Part shown: positions 42,027 to 50,486 of the stretch, piece by piece
Layout: every line of letters starts with the position of its first letter
Position numbering within the stretch: position 1 is the stretch's first letter
Assembly: GCA_051883415.1 (NCBI GenBank)
Contig: JBJETR010000041.1
Location: 52,210 to 116,209 of the forward strand
From: HGM11368 sp051883415
Lineage (GTDB): Bacteria; Bacillota; Clostridia; Christensenellales; UBA3700
DNA: 64,000 nt
Direction of reading: 5' to 3'
Position numbers and translations under genes: made by a program
The notes under the pieces: model-generated
The model's input: the letters and a program-made list of their open reading frames with translations, nothing else
The model's database searches: none
Told to the model about the DNA's origin: nothing

Positions 42027-42106
42027 CGATTTTGAACAAAAAAGCCAACCGAATACCCGATTTGCTATTTTGATTTAGTTATCGATACTTACAAATTCCC
42101 GATTAC

Positions 42107-42133
42107 AAAAGAAAAGGCGACTTGCGCCGCCTT
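42107..42133 (-). terminator. Terminator of the candidate RNA
   Basis: AAGGCG, 8-nt loop, CGCCTT then TTCTTTTG on the minus strand. Confidence 0.8.
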
Positions 42134-42146
42134 AATTCCACTAGAG

Positions 42147-42290
42147 TCCGCCTTTTTAGTGGGTAGCGAAACACCCTAACATCTTGTTTTCGCCTTTATG
42201 GTGGGTAGCGAAACACCCTAACATCTTATTTCTGCCTTTATGGTGGGTAGCAGTACACCCTAACATCTTCTTTTCGCCTTTATGGTAGGA
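42147..42290. repeat. 42-bp tandem repeat, three full units plus edges
   Basis: Units begin GTGGGTAGC at 42159, 42201 and 42243 on the plus strand, giving an exact 42-bp period, followed by a degenerate fourth start at 42285. The units are 85-95 percent alike by eye. They lie inside the candidate RNA gene. Confidence 0.9.
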
Positions 42291-42307
42291 AATCTAATGG
42301 TACTGTT

Positions 42308-42336
42308 ATTATATACAAATTTTGCAATATTGTCAA
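42308..42336 (-). promoter_or_regulatory. Consensus promoter of the candidate RNA
   Basis: TTGACA (42331-42336), 17-bp spacer, TATAAT (42308-42313), on the minus strand: both hexamers and the spacing are ideal. The first protein start in that direction is ylxM, over 300 bp away past a terminator. Confidence 0.85.
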
Positions 42337-42373
42337 CTATCTTATAAAATTTTATAACCAGTCACAATATTAA

Positions 42374-43273
42374 TTATATTTCCAAAATACCTTGGATAAA
42401 GTCACGTGCGTCAAACTCTTCTAAGTCGTCCACACCTTCGCCTACGCCCACAAATACGACAGGCATTTCTCTCTCCACCGATATGGCAAATACCACTCCG
42501 CCCTTGGCTGTGCCGTCGAGTTTGTTGAGTATTATGCCGTCCACGTCTATTATCTCGTCAAAGGCTTCCACTTGCGACACGGCGTTTTGTCCCGTAGTTG
42601 CGTCCAAGACTATATACGTGCGGTAGTCGCAGTCGGGCATTTCTCTCTCCACGACCTTGTTGATTTTGCCAAGTTCATTCATCAAGTTTTTCTTATTTTG
42701 CAGTCTGCCCGCCGTGTCAATGAGTACTACGTCGGTGCCCCTTGCCTTAGCCGATGACAACGCGTCGAATACCACCGCCGCAGGATCACTGCCCTCTTCG
42801 TGCTTGATTATACGCACGTCGGAGCGTTTTGCCCACACTTCGAGTTGCTCGGCAGCCGCAGCTCTAAATGTGTCCGCCGCAGCGAGCACAACAGATTTAC
42901 CTTGATTAGTAAAGTACCTTGCAAGCTTGCCTATCGCCGTAGTCTTGCCTACGCCGTTGACGCCCGCCACCAATATGACTAGCGGATAGGTATAAGGCTC
43001 TATCTCGTAGTCGATACTGTCTATCATTATTTGTTTGAATAGGTCCTTGGCTTGGTCGGCTTTGGACACTCTCTTTTGATAGCAAGCCTCTTTTAGTTCC
43101 TCGATGATTTGTTCGCTGGCTTCCACGCCCACGTCGCCCGAGATAAGCACCTCTTCCAACTCGTCGTAGAAGTCGTCGTCAAGTTCTCTACCCGTAAAGA
43201 GCGAATAGAACTTCTTGGATAGGCTCTCTCTCGTCTTTCTTAATCCTTCGGCTATTTTGCTGAATAATCCCAT
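42374..43273 (-). CDS. ftsY: SRP receptor FtsY
   Basis: A 299-residue GTPase that docks the SRP-ribosome complex at the membrane. N-domain four-helix bundle, then G-domain with GVNGVGKTTAIGKLA, DTAGRLQN and NKLDGTAKGG. It lacks the long acidic A-domain of E. coli, as is common in Bacillota. The start MGLFSKIAEGL at 43273 has AAGGAG upstream; the in-frame extension upstream has none. Confidence 0.96.
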   Translation of the reverse strand: MGLFSKIAEGLRKTRESLSKKFYSLFTGRELDDDFYDELEEVLISGDVGVEASEQIIEELKEACYQKRVSKADQAKDLFKQIMIDSIDYEIEPYTYPLVILVAGVNGVGKTTAIGKLARYFTNQGKSVVLAAADTFRAAAAEQLEVWAKRSDVRIIKHEEGSDPAAVVFDALSSAKARGTDVVLIDTAGRLQNKKNLMNELGKINKVVEREMPDCDYRTYIVLDATTGQNAVSQVEAFDEIIDVDGIILNKLDGTAKGGVVFAISVEREMPVVFVGVGEGVDDLEEFDARDFIQGILEI

Positions 43274-43380
43274 AATTCTCCTTAATTTTATGATATATTG
43301 TTGCAACCGACTTTTCAAGTCGTTTTAGAAATAATTTTTGATGAGGGTTTACAACCCTTCCACCACCTTTGGTAGTTTTT

Positions 43381-43504
43381 CTCACGGTGTAGATGCAAGT
43401 AAGACAAGGAGTACGCGGATTTTGTGCAGGGAGCATACTCTTTGTATGTGACCAAACAAAAACGTAAGTTACGACGCAGTATTACGACGCATATCCGCCG
43501 TGAG
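43381..43504 (+). repeat. Inverted-end element, copy 1
   Basis: A 124-bp element with imperfect inverted ends (CTCACGGTGTAGATGC against GCATATCCGCCGTGAG) and an inner hairpin CATAC/GTATG. It is about three-quarters identical to 43747-43874. It has no reading frame and could be a MITE-like repeat or a structured RNA. Confidence 0.75.
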
Positions 43505-43565
43505 ACACCCTTCCCAAACACAGGAGGACGGCTTCTTAATAGGATTGAGATTGCCCTATCTTGTC

Positions 43566-43587
43566 ATTCCGAGCGTAGCGTGGGAAT
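43566..43587. repeat. Short REP-like hairpin
   Basis: CATTCCGAGCGTAGCG followed by TGGGAATC. Arms ATTCC/GGAAT surround AGCGTAGCG. This type of sequence recurs between genes in many unrelated bacterial genomes (recalled). Confidence 0.55.
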
Positions 43588-43652
43588 CTATATCCGCTTT
43601 ATCTATAGTCGCACGTGACGCCATGGGTATAAGTATCTGTTGTCGAACATTT

Positions 43653-43740
43653 GACGGTGTAGATGCGAGTTAGACGCGAAAAGCGGTGATTTTATCGAAA
43701 CGAGCGTACTGTACATCAATCCGTACTTAGTTGCTTGTTA
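43653..43740 (+). repeat. Inverted-end element, partial copy 3
   Basis: It keeps the 5' end (ACGGTGTAGATGCGAG) and an inner GTAC...GTAC hairpin but lacks the 3' inverted end. It sits between the two complete copies in the same orientation. Confidence 0.6.
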
Positions 43741-43746
43741 GTAATT

Positions 43747-43874
43747 CTCTCGTGGTGTAGATGCGAGCAAGACAAGGAGAACGAGTATTGCGTAAGGGAG
43801 CATACTATTGCGTATGTGACCGCAACGCAAACGCAAGTTCGACACAGTATTGCGAAGCATATCCGCCGCGAGAG
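43747..43874 (+). repeat. Inverted-end element, copy 2
   Basis: A 128-bp element from CTCTCGTGG to CCGCGAGAG, related to copy 1. It starts 30 bp past the smc stop codon, so it may affect the 3' end of the smc transcript. The remainder of 43274-43904 shows no gene. Confidence 0.75.
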
Positions 43875-43904
43875 CGACAAAGTATGCGAAGTAGATATCC
43901 GTTG

Positions 43905-46900
43905 TCAAACTTCTTCGGTGGAGCTATGCTTAACCGCTTCCGCTAGTGACACCGATACCATCTTCGACACACCCTTCTCTTGCATGGTTACACCGTAGAG
44001 TCTGTCGGCTAGTTCCATAGTAGGCTTACGGTGGGTGATGACGATAAATTGCGTACCTTTGCTAAATCTACTGAGGTACTTAGCAAACAATCCTGCGTTG
44101 GCGTCGTCGAGAGCCGCCTCGATTTCGTCAAGCACGCAGAAAGGCATTGGCTTGAGTTTGAGTATTGCAAAGAGTATCGCAATAGCTATGAGTGCCTTTT
44201 CGCCACCGCTATACAAGGTCAACGACTTGAGGGTTTTGCCCGGCAATTCGGCATAAATCTCTATGCCTGCCTCGAGCGGATCTTCGCCCTCTTCCACGTC
44301 CTCGATGACGAGCTTGCCGTTGCCGCCGCCGAAGAGCTCTTTGAATACTGCCGAGAAGTTGGCGTTGATTTTTTGGAATTCGCTATCGAAGCGAGTCTTC
44401 ATTTCCTTAGCCATCTCGGCGATAATCTTCTTGAGGTCGTCCGCCGTCTGTTGCATATCGTCACGTTGAAGTTTACGCTCGGCATAAATCTCGCCTTCGA
44501 TACGGAACTGTTCTATTGCGTCGACGTTGACTGCCCCGAGAGCGTTCTTTTCGCGTTTGAGCTTGTTGATTTCGCTCTGGCTAGATATCGGATCAAAGTC
44601 GTCTTGTTTGTACAATAGACAACCGTCGTAGTCCATGTTGTACTCTTCGGCAATGTGGATTTGCAGTGCCGTCATCAACTCGTCTATCTTCTCGAGTGCG
44701 TTTTGTTGTTTGATTTTGGCTTCGCTGAGCGACAAAATCTCCTTGGATAGAGCGTCCTTATCTGCGTTGAGCGACACTATCTCGGCACTCAATTTTTTCT
44801 TGTAGTCGTCCAAAGAATTTATCTTATCGATGAGGGCTTGATATTGCTTTTTGTCCTCTTCGCTCACCACGGCTGTGTTGAGATTATTCTCGGTTTGATA
44901 AATCTTTTCGTCAAGGCTTGCCACAATCTTCTTGGCATTTGCAAGCGACTCTTTTAGTCCCGCTATCTCGCCTTGCACACGTTCGATATTGGCGTTTAGA
45001 CTCTCTATTTCGCTCTCGATAGTTGATATTTTGACCTTGATATCGGTGATAAGCCCCGACAACTCGTCCTTGCGCTTTTTCTTGGCGTCAAACTCGGCTT
45101 TGCGTTTGATTGCTTCGTCGTCGGCATTGATTTTGGCACCTTGCACGTCCATACCCTTGCGGTCTATATTGGCGATAGCCTCGTCTATGTACTTGACTTT
45201 GGCTTCGAGGATTTCCTTTTGAGTGGTGCGATTGTGCAACGTGTCGAGCAATTCGCCAAGCTTCGATACAACTTTGTCAAGCCTGCCGTTTTCGGTAGCG
45301 TAAGCGACTTCGGCGTTTTTGACCTCTTCTTCGTATTCGGTCAGTTGCGCTTGCAGCTCTTCGAGTTCCTCGTTGCCGTCCTTAAATATACGCATAGCCT
45401 CGGCGTAGTTTTCCTTGGCTTTGGCAAGCATCTTGGTCGCGTTTTCTATTTCGCGCTCTTGACTGAGAATGTTGGAAGAATCCGACTTTTTAGAGCCGCC
45501 CGTCATACTACCTGTCGTATTGATGACGTCGCCTTGCAAAGTTACTATTTTGACTGCGTAGCGGTACTTTTTGGATATAGCAACGGCACAGTCCATATCC
45601 TCACATATCAAAGTGCGACCTAGTAGTCCCGAGAAGATATTGTAATACTTGTCATCGTACGAGATGAGATTGGAAGCAATGCCAAGACAACCTTTTTCTT
45701 GCAAAATCGGCATATAAATAGCTTCCAATTCTCTAGGTTTATAAGCCGTCATTGGCAAGAATGTCACTCTGCCGAGTCTATTTACTTTGAGATATTCTAT
45801 GAGGTACTTGGCGTCCTCTTCGTCCTTGGTGACGATATTTTGCATGTTGTTGCCAAGCGCCATTTCGATAGCCGTTTCTAATTCTCTAGGCACACTTATT
45901 AGTTCCGCCACCAAGCCTTGAATGCGCTCACCTATAGACTCGTCCTTTTTGGAGGCTTGCATCAATCTTTGCACCGCTCCGCCAAAGCTTCCGTACTCGT
46001 TTTTGAGGTCGGTGAGAATCTTGCATTTCATTTCGAAGGACTGAATGCTACCCATAAGGTTTTTGGCGTCCTCTCTTGCCTTTTCCACCTTAGCTTTGAG
46101 CTCAGCCACCTCAACCATAACTTCGTTTTTGTTTTGGGCGAGTTTTGACTTATCCTTTCTAAATCTCTCCACCGACTCTTCGTAGTTGCGTTTTAGTCTT
46201 TCGTCGCTCTCGATACGGCTCTTGACGTCGTCTATCTCTTGCTTGAGTTCGGCTATACGGGTGAGCGAGATATCTCTCTCCGCACCCAGCTTGCCGAGGT
46301 CGGCTTTGATTTCGCCTATACTCTCTATGGCTTTGAGCAATTCGGAGTTGGACTCCTCTATCATTCTCTCGCCCGACGTAATCTCGCCCACGAGTCCAAG
46401 ATACTCTCTATCCAAGGCTCTGAGACGGCTTTGAGTGTCCGCCTTGTCCTCGTTTTCCATATTGAGTCTACTGCAAAAATCATCGAGCTGTATCGACTTT
46501 TTGTCAATTTCTTCTTCGTACGACAGTATTCTATCGGCGTAATCTTTGCGTTGACTTTTGAGTTGAGAGATACGCTCGGTGAGGGTGCTTCCCTGTCCCT
46601 TTATCGACTCGGCGTACACCGCCATCTCCGTCTGTCTGTCTCTCAGCTGAGAGATATAATTGTCTACGTCGTTTTGCTCGTTTATCTTTTTGCTATACTT
46701 TTCTTCTATCTCTTTGACGGCACTCTCTTTGAGGGCGTATTCTTCTTCTATACCCGTCAATTTGGCTTGAATAGCTTTCTTTTGAGAGTCGTTGTTTTCG
46801 TATTTATATATGTATTCGTTGGCTTCGAGCACTCTCAATCTGTCACGCAATTCCAAAAACTTTTTGGCGTCGTTTGCTTGCTTTTCGAGAGGTCCCAAGA

Positions 46901-47504
46901 TACGCTCGGCTTCTTTGATAATGTAGTCGAGTTGTTGGATGTTCTCTTGAGTGCGTGCAAGCTTTCGCTCCGACTCTATCTTGCGTTGTTTAAATTTGAG
47001 TATTCCTGCAGCGTCTTCAAATATGCTACGTCTGTCCTTAGGTCTTGCGTTGACGATTTCATCTATACGACCTTGACCTACGATACTATATCCCTCTCTA
47101 CCTAGTCCCGTATCGCGTATCAAGTCTTGCACGTCTTTTAGACGGCAAGGCGTCTTGTTGATGAGGTATTCGCTCTCACCCGAACGATATAGTTTGCGGG
47201 TGATGATGACCTCTTCGTATTCGAAGTCGGGAAAAATGCGTTTAGAATTGTCAAAGACAAGCGAAGCCTCGCAATACGATAGAGGCTTACGGCGTACAGT
47301 ACCGTTAAAGATAACGTCTTGCATGCTCTTACCTCTAAGTAGTCTTGCGCTCTGCTCGCCCAACACCCACCTTATAGTATCGGCAACGTTGCTCTTTCCG
47401 CAACCGTTAGGTCCGACTATGGCGGTAATTCCGTCGTTGAAGTTGACCTCAACCTTGTCGGCAAAGGACTTAAATCCAAATACTTCTATCCTCTTAAAAT
47501 TCAA
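43905..47504 (-). CDS. smc: Chromosome partition protein SMC
   Basis: A 1199-residue condensin ATPase. N-terminal Walker A GPNGCGKSN (near residue 32), coiled coils about 170-500 and 680-1020, hinge near 505-640, and C-terminal Walker B VLDEIEAALDD. The ABC signature reads LYSGGEKALIA, with Tyr where most SMCs have Leu. It organises and separates chromosomes with ScpA/ScpB, which are not in this window. It starts 10 bp after the LRR gene and shares the plsX-rnc operon. Confidence 0.97.
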   Translation of the reverse strand: MNFKRIEVFGFKSFADKVEVNFNDGITAIVGPNGCGKSNVADTIRWVLGEQSARLLRGKSMQDVIFNGTVRRKPLSYCEASLVFDNSKRIFPDFEYEEVIITRKLYRSGESEYLINKTPCRLKDVQDLIRDTGLGREGYSIVGQGRIDEIVNARPKDRRSIFEDAAGILKFKQRKIESERKLARTQENIQQLDYIIKEAERILGPLEKQANDAKKFLELRDRLRVLEANEYIYKYENNDSQKKAIQAKLTGIEEEYALKESAVKEIEEKYSKKINEQNDVDNYISQLRDRQTEMAVYAESIKGQGSTLTERISQLKSQRKDYADRILSYEEEIDKKSIQLDDFCSRLNMENEDKADTQSRLRALDREYLGLVGEITSGERMIEESNSELLKAIESIGEIKADLGKLGAERDISLTRIAELKQEIDDVKSRIESDERLKRNYEESVERFRKDKSKLAQNKNEVMVEVAELKAKVEKAREDAKNLMGSIQSFEMKCKILTDLKNEYGSFGGAVQRLMQASKKDESIGERIQGLVAELISVPRELETAIEMALGNNMQNIVTKDEEDAKYLIEYLKVNRLGRVTFLPMTAYKPRELEAIYMPILQEKGCLGIASNLISYDDKYYNIFSGLLGRTLICEDMDCAVAISKKYRYAVKIVTLQGDVINTTGSMTGGSKKSDSSNILSQEREIENATKMLAKAKENYAEAMRIFKDGNEELEELQAQLTEYEEEVKNAEVAYATENGRLDKVVSKLGELLDTLHNRTTQKEILEAKVKYIDEAIANIDRKGMDVQGAKINADDEAIKRKAEFDAKKKRKDELSGLITDIKVKISTIESEIESLNANIERVQGEIAGLKESLANAKKIVASLDEKIYQTENNLNTAVVSEEDKKQYQALIDKINSLDDYKKKLSAEIVSLNADKDALSKEILSLSEAKIKQQNALEKIDELMTALQIHIAEEYNMDYDGCLLYKQDDFDPISSQSEINKLKREKNALGAVNVDAIEQFRIEGEIYAERKLQRDDMQQTADDLKKIIAEMAKEMKTRFDSEFQKINANFSAVFKELFGGGNGKLVIEDVEEGEDPLEAGIEIYAELPGKTLKSLTLYSGGEKALIAIAILFAILKLKPMPFCVLDEIEAALDDANAGLFAKYLSRFSKGTQFIVITHRKPTMELADRLYGVTMQEKGVSKMVSVSLAEAVKHSSTEEV

Positions 47505-47514
47505 TTTTTACCCC

Positions 47515-48309
47515 TTAGCCCAATGCTTTTTTGTTGATTTTCTTAACTTTTCTCTTGGTCTTGCCCACCAAATTGCTATCTAGGAAAAATGCCTTTTCAC
47601 CTATCTTAACCACACTCTTTGGCAACTTGATTGCATATAGATTAGGACATTTTGCAAAGGCGTATCTGCCGATTGTCGTCAAGCCTTCTTCAAGCACCAC
47701 CTCGGCAAGTGACGCACAATTATAAAAGGCGTCGTCGCCAATCGAAGACAATCCCTCGTATGCCACGAAATAGTTGAGTGCCTTACAACCCTCGAATGCC
47801 TTAGCCATAATAGTATGCACGCTTGCGCCAAGCTCAACTTCGCTTATGCTTTCGTTGTAATAAAAGGCTTTTTCTCCTATTATTTTGACGCTATTAGGCA
47901 ATACTACCACGCTATCGTTGCCCTTGTATGCCGTCAAAACGCCGTCTTTAATAACGAAGTCTTTTTCGTCGCAAGGTGAGCTTTTTCTACTTACACAGCC
48001 CCTTTCGACAATCATTATTTCAAGTTTTTTGAGGTCTTTTGCTAGTTTGTAAAGTTTGCCGCTCACAACGTATTTTTTTACCTTTTTGGACACTTTGGCG
48101 ATATACTTTTTTATCTTTTTGTCCATTTTGACCACGTAATTATCCGACGACGGATTAGTATTTGCCAATTTTTCTTTGATTTTGTTCAACTTCTCAACCG
48201 TATCGGCATAAGAGTCGACGATATCAATCAAAGCATCTACGTCCACAACGCAATCGGCAAGCGTCTTTTTGTTTTTTTCTAATCTTTCTTTTTTTGTTTC
48301 AAAACACAT
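47515..48309 (-). CDS. Cytoplasmic BspA-like LRR protein in the rnc-smc operon
   Basis: A 264-residue protein. The first 110 residues are Lys-rich helices, probably coiled coil. Residues about 118-245 have four or five LRR_5 repeats with the pattern KxIGEKAFYYNESISEVEL, AKAFEGCKAL, DDAFYNCASL and RYAFAKCPNL. There is no signal peptide, unlike most BspA proteins, and the C-terminus is basic (KTKRKVKKINKKA). It lies 45 bp after rnc and 10 bp before smc, where no such gene is usual. GGAGGAAATA precedes the ATG. It likely mediates protein contacts; the target is unknown. Confidence 0.82.
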   Translation of the reverse strand: MCFETKKERLEKNKKTLADCVVDVDALIDIVDSYADTVEKLNKIKEKLANTNPSSDNYVVKMDKKIKKYIAKVSKKVKKYVVSGKLYKLAKDLKKLEIMIVERGCVSRKSSPCDEKDFVIKDGVLTAYKGNDSVVVLPNSVKIIGEKAFYYNESISEVELGASVHTIMAKAFEGCKALNYFVAYEGLSSIGDDAFYNCASLAEVVLEEGLTTIGRYAFAKCPNLYAIKLPKSVVKIGEKAFFLDSNLVGKTKRKVKKINKKALG

Positions 48310-48354
48310 ATTATTTCCTCCGCAATTATATTTGCATATAGTGCATGCGTGTTA

Positions 48355-49005
48355 TCAATTATTTTTTCCCAATTTTTTCAGTGCCTCTCTTGCACACTTT
48401 TGTTCGGCTTGTTTTTTTCTACTGCCCTTCTCTTGAGCTATCACTTGTCCGCCTAACACCAATCTTACGGTAAATATAGGTTCGTTGTCGCTACCCTCTT
48501 TGGCTATCAACCGATATTCTATCTTTTCGCCCTCGAACATCTCTTTGAGCCTGGATTTGTAGTCCTCTTTGGAGTCTTGACGAGTGTCGTCAATATAGTC
48601 TTGTAGCCACCTCAATACGAAGTCTTTGGCTTGATTGAATCCTCCGTCCAGATAAATTGCTCCCGTAATGGACTCGAACACGTCGCTGTACGCCTTGTCT
48701 AGCACAGCGTTGTCCAATATGAGCATATATCTATCCAAGCCCATTGAAAGTGAAACTTTTTTTAGTGTTTCTCCCTTGACGACGTAGGCTCTTTTGGTTG
48801 TCAACGTCCCCTCGTCGTCGTTAGGATATTGTCTATATAGCTCTTCGCTAACCACCATATCAAGCACGCTATCGCCCAAAAATTCCAATCTCTCATAGTC
48901 GGGTACGCCGTGCCTATGTCCGTAAGAAGAATGGGTGAGTGCGGTTGTTAGAAGCGATGAGTCGCTAAAGGTATATCCTATCAGTTTTTCCAATTTTTTG
49001 GACAT
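48355..49005 (-). CDS. rnc: Ribonuclease III
   Basis: A 216-residue double-strand RNase processing rRNA and the SRP RNA. Catalytic block LEFLGDSVLDMVV near residue 39, second acidic site in ESITGAIYLDGG, and a C-terminal dsRBD (about 150-214). It starts 2 bp after plsX. acpP, common between plsX and rnc, is absent. Confidence 0.96.
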   Translation of the reverse strand: MSKKLEKLIGYTFSDSSLLTTALTHSSYGHRHGVPDYERLEFLGDSVLDMVVSEELYRQYPNDDEGTLTTKRAYVVKGETLKKVSLSMGLDRYMLILDNAVLDKAYSDVFESITGAIYLDGGFNQAKDFVLRWLQDYIDDTRQDSKEDYKSRLKEMFEGEKIEYRLIAKEGSDNEPIFTVRLVLGGQVIAQEKGSRKKQAEQKCAREALKKLGKNN

Positions 49006-49007
49006 AA

Positions 49008-50048
49008 TTACGCCTTGTTTTCCTCTTCATTTTGATGCACGTTGTCTGCCAATCCTTGACGAATCTTGTCTATCGTACCGTTTTGTACCGCTTGCACACA
49101 AGCAAGTATCGCATTGCAGAACGCCTTGGCATTCGAAGAACCGTGTGCCTTCATCACAATCTTCTTGACACCGAGGAAGATACCTCCGCCGATTTCGTCA
49201 CTACTAAACTTCTTTTTGACTCCTCTTAGCGCAGGCTTTAGCATCAAATAGCCGAGTTTTGCCCTAAGTCCGCCACTCTTGATATTGCGTTTGATGAGTT
49301 CAAACATATTGAGTGCCATACCCTCGCTGGCTTTGATGACCATATTGCCGCCCCAACCGTCGGTTACAATCACGTCGGCAAGGTCGTTCATCAAATACCT
49401 GGCTTCGATATTGCCCACGAAGTTGAGGTTGCTGTCTTTGAGCAAAGCGTGTGCCTCTTTGGTAAGAGCGTTGCCCTTCTCTTCTTCTGCGCCGTTGCTA
49501 AGCAATACTACTCTCGGATTGGTTACACCGTAGCACGACTTCATCAAAGCATCGCCCATTACCGCAAACTCTAATAGCATGTTAGGTTTGCAATCCACGT
49601 TGGCTCCGCCGTCCACGATGACCACGTACTTACCGTCTTGCAATTGCGGGCTAACGGCAGATAGTGAAGCTCTCGTCACACCGTCAATCAATTTGACGAT
49701 TAAGCTCGCTCCCGCAAGCAAAGCTCCCGTATTGCCCGAAGACACCATTGCGTCGGCACCCCCGTCGGCAAGACATCTAAGTCCTACCACCATTGAAGAA
49801 TTTTTCTTGCGTCTAATTGCCATAGCAGGCGAGTCATCGTTGGTGATGACTTCTTCGGCATCGATTATTTCCAATCTCGAGCCGTCGTACTCGCAAGTCG
49901 ACAAAATGCTTTCTATCTCTTGCTTTTTGCCCGTTAGAACCACGCTAACCGTTTTATCCTTACTCAGTGCCTCTACCGCGCCTTCAACAGCCGCTCTCGG
50001 GCAGTTGTCACCGCCGTAGCAGTCCAAAATTACTCTCGTATTGTCCAT
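49008..50048 (-). CDS. plsX: Phosphate acyltransferase PlsX
   Basis: A 346-residue enzyme that makes acyl-phosphate from acyl-ACP for phospholipid synthesis with PlsY. The start DNTRVILDCYGGDNCP and the GNTGALLAG and NIEARYLMNDLADVIVTDGWGGN blocks are typical. GTGGAGG precedes the ATG and a consensus promoter lies upstream. It follows rpmF as usual, but no fab genes follow. Confidence 0.95.
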   Translation of the reverse strand: MDNTRVILDCYGGDNCPRAAVEGAVEALSKDKTVSVVLTGKKQEIESILSTCEYDGSRLEIIDAEEVITNDDSPAMAIRRKKNSSMVVGLRCLADGGADAMVSSGNTGALLAGASLIVKLIDGVTRASLSAVSPQLQDGKYVVIVDGGANVDCKPNMLLEFAVMGDALMKSCYGVTNPRVVLLSNGAEEEKGNALTKEAHALLKDSNLNFVGNIEARYLMNDLADVIVTDGWGGNMVIKASEGMALNMFELIKRNIKSGGLRAKLGYLMLKPALRGVKKKFSSDEIGGGIFLGVKKIVMKAHGSSNAKAFCNAILACVQAVQNGTIDKIRQGLADNVHQNEEENKA

Positions 50049-50074
50049 AGAGCCTCCACATTACGTCATTATAT

Positions 50075-50103
50075 ATTTTAAATAAAATATTATATTTTGT
50101 CAA
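50075..50103 (-). promoter_or_regulatory. Promoter of plsX-rnc-smc
   Basis: TTGACA (50098-50103), 17-bp spacer, TAAAAT (50075-50080), on the minus strand. Confidence 0.8.
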
Positions 50104-50144
50104 TATCAAATTGGTAAACTTGTCGTCAAATAATCAAAACTAAA

Positions 50145-50177
50145 AGAAAAAATATCCACCCTCAATTAGGTGGATAT
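50145..50177 (-). terminator. Terminator of rpmF
   Basis: ATATCCACC, 8-nt loop, GGTGGATAT followed by TTTTTTC on the minus strand. Confidence 0.9.
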
Positions 50178-50198
50178 CTAAGTTAATCATAACGAAAA

Positions 50199-50390
50199 TT
50201 AGTCAGCCTTCTTTTCTTTCTTCACTACAACTTGTTGTCCGTCATAGTATCCGCAATTTGGGCAAACTTTATGATTTTCTTTCAGCTCGTGACAATGTCC
50301 GCACTCAACGAGAGACGGAGCGCTGATTTTCCAATTAGCCGATCTTGTATGCTTTCTTTGTTTAGATGTTTTTCCCTTTGGTACTGCCAT
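50199..50390 (-). CDS. rpmF: Ribosomal protein L32
   Basis: A 63-residue protein with a zinc ribbon: CGHCHELKENHKVCPNCGYYDG has the four Cys. The start MAVPKGKTSKQRK is typical and GGAGGTGTC precedes it. The DUF177 (YceD) gene that normally precedes rpmF is absent; rpmF has its own strong promoter. Confidence 0.97.
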   Translation of the reverse strand: MAVPKGKTSKQRKHTRSANWKISAPSLVECGHCHELKENHKVCPNCGYYDGQQVVVKKEKKAD

Positions 50391-50431
50391 TTTTGACACC
50401 TCCCGTATTACTCAAATACATTTGCTTAGCC

Positions 50432-50460
50432 ATTATAAGATATTTTATCGGCTTTGTCAA
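50432..50460 (-). promoter_or_regulatory. Promoter of rpmF
   Basis: TTGACA (50455-50460), 17-bp spacer, TATAAT (50432-50437) on the minus strand, full consensus. Confidence 0.9.
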
Positions 50461-50486
50461 ACATATTTTTGCATTATTTTTGGTTT

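Larger units (their letters stand above)
42106..42301 (-). ncRNA. Candidate structured RNA with tandem pseudoknot units
   Basis: A free-standing minus-strand unit of about 195 nt between ftsY and ylxM. It has a perfect consensus promoter at 42308-42336, three full 42-bp repeats and a terminator at 42107-42133. It has no credible reading frame. Each repeat can fold as an H-type pseudoknot: GGGU pairs with ACCC, and the hexamer between them pairs downstream. In two repeats UUUCGC pairs with GCGAAA or a weaker version; in the third CUGC pairs with GCAG, a compensatory change. The 14-nt segment UACCCACCAUAAAG is identical in two units and nearly so in the third. No known RNA family was recognised. 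Confidence 0.7.

Noticed and set aside
42040..42062. Fifth copy of the palindromic element at 42054-42072 (ATCGATAC part)
   Set aside because: Only a short part matches and the palindrome is broken; it does not exceed chance similarity.
42147..42290. CRISPR array
   Set aside because: The 42-bp period has no unique spacers: whole units are repeated, there are only three, and no cas genes are near. A promoter and terminator frame them instead.
42106..42301. SRP RNA (ffs), because it lies between ftsY and ffh
   Set aside because: The conserved SRP tetraloop region (GGAAG, AGCAG around a GGAA loop) is not there; the units are tandem repeats.
46239..47105. Plus-strand frame of 288 codons within smc
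   Set aside because: It is antisense to the SMC coiled-coil region, without ribosome binding site or motifs; long shadow frames are expected there.
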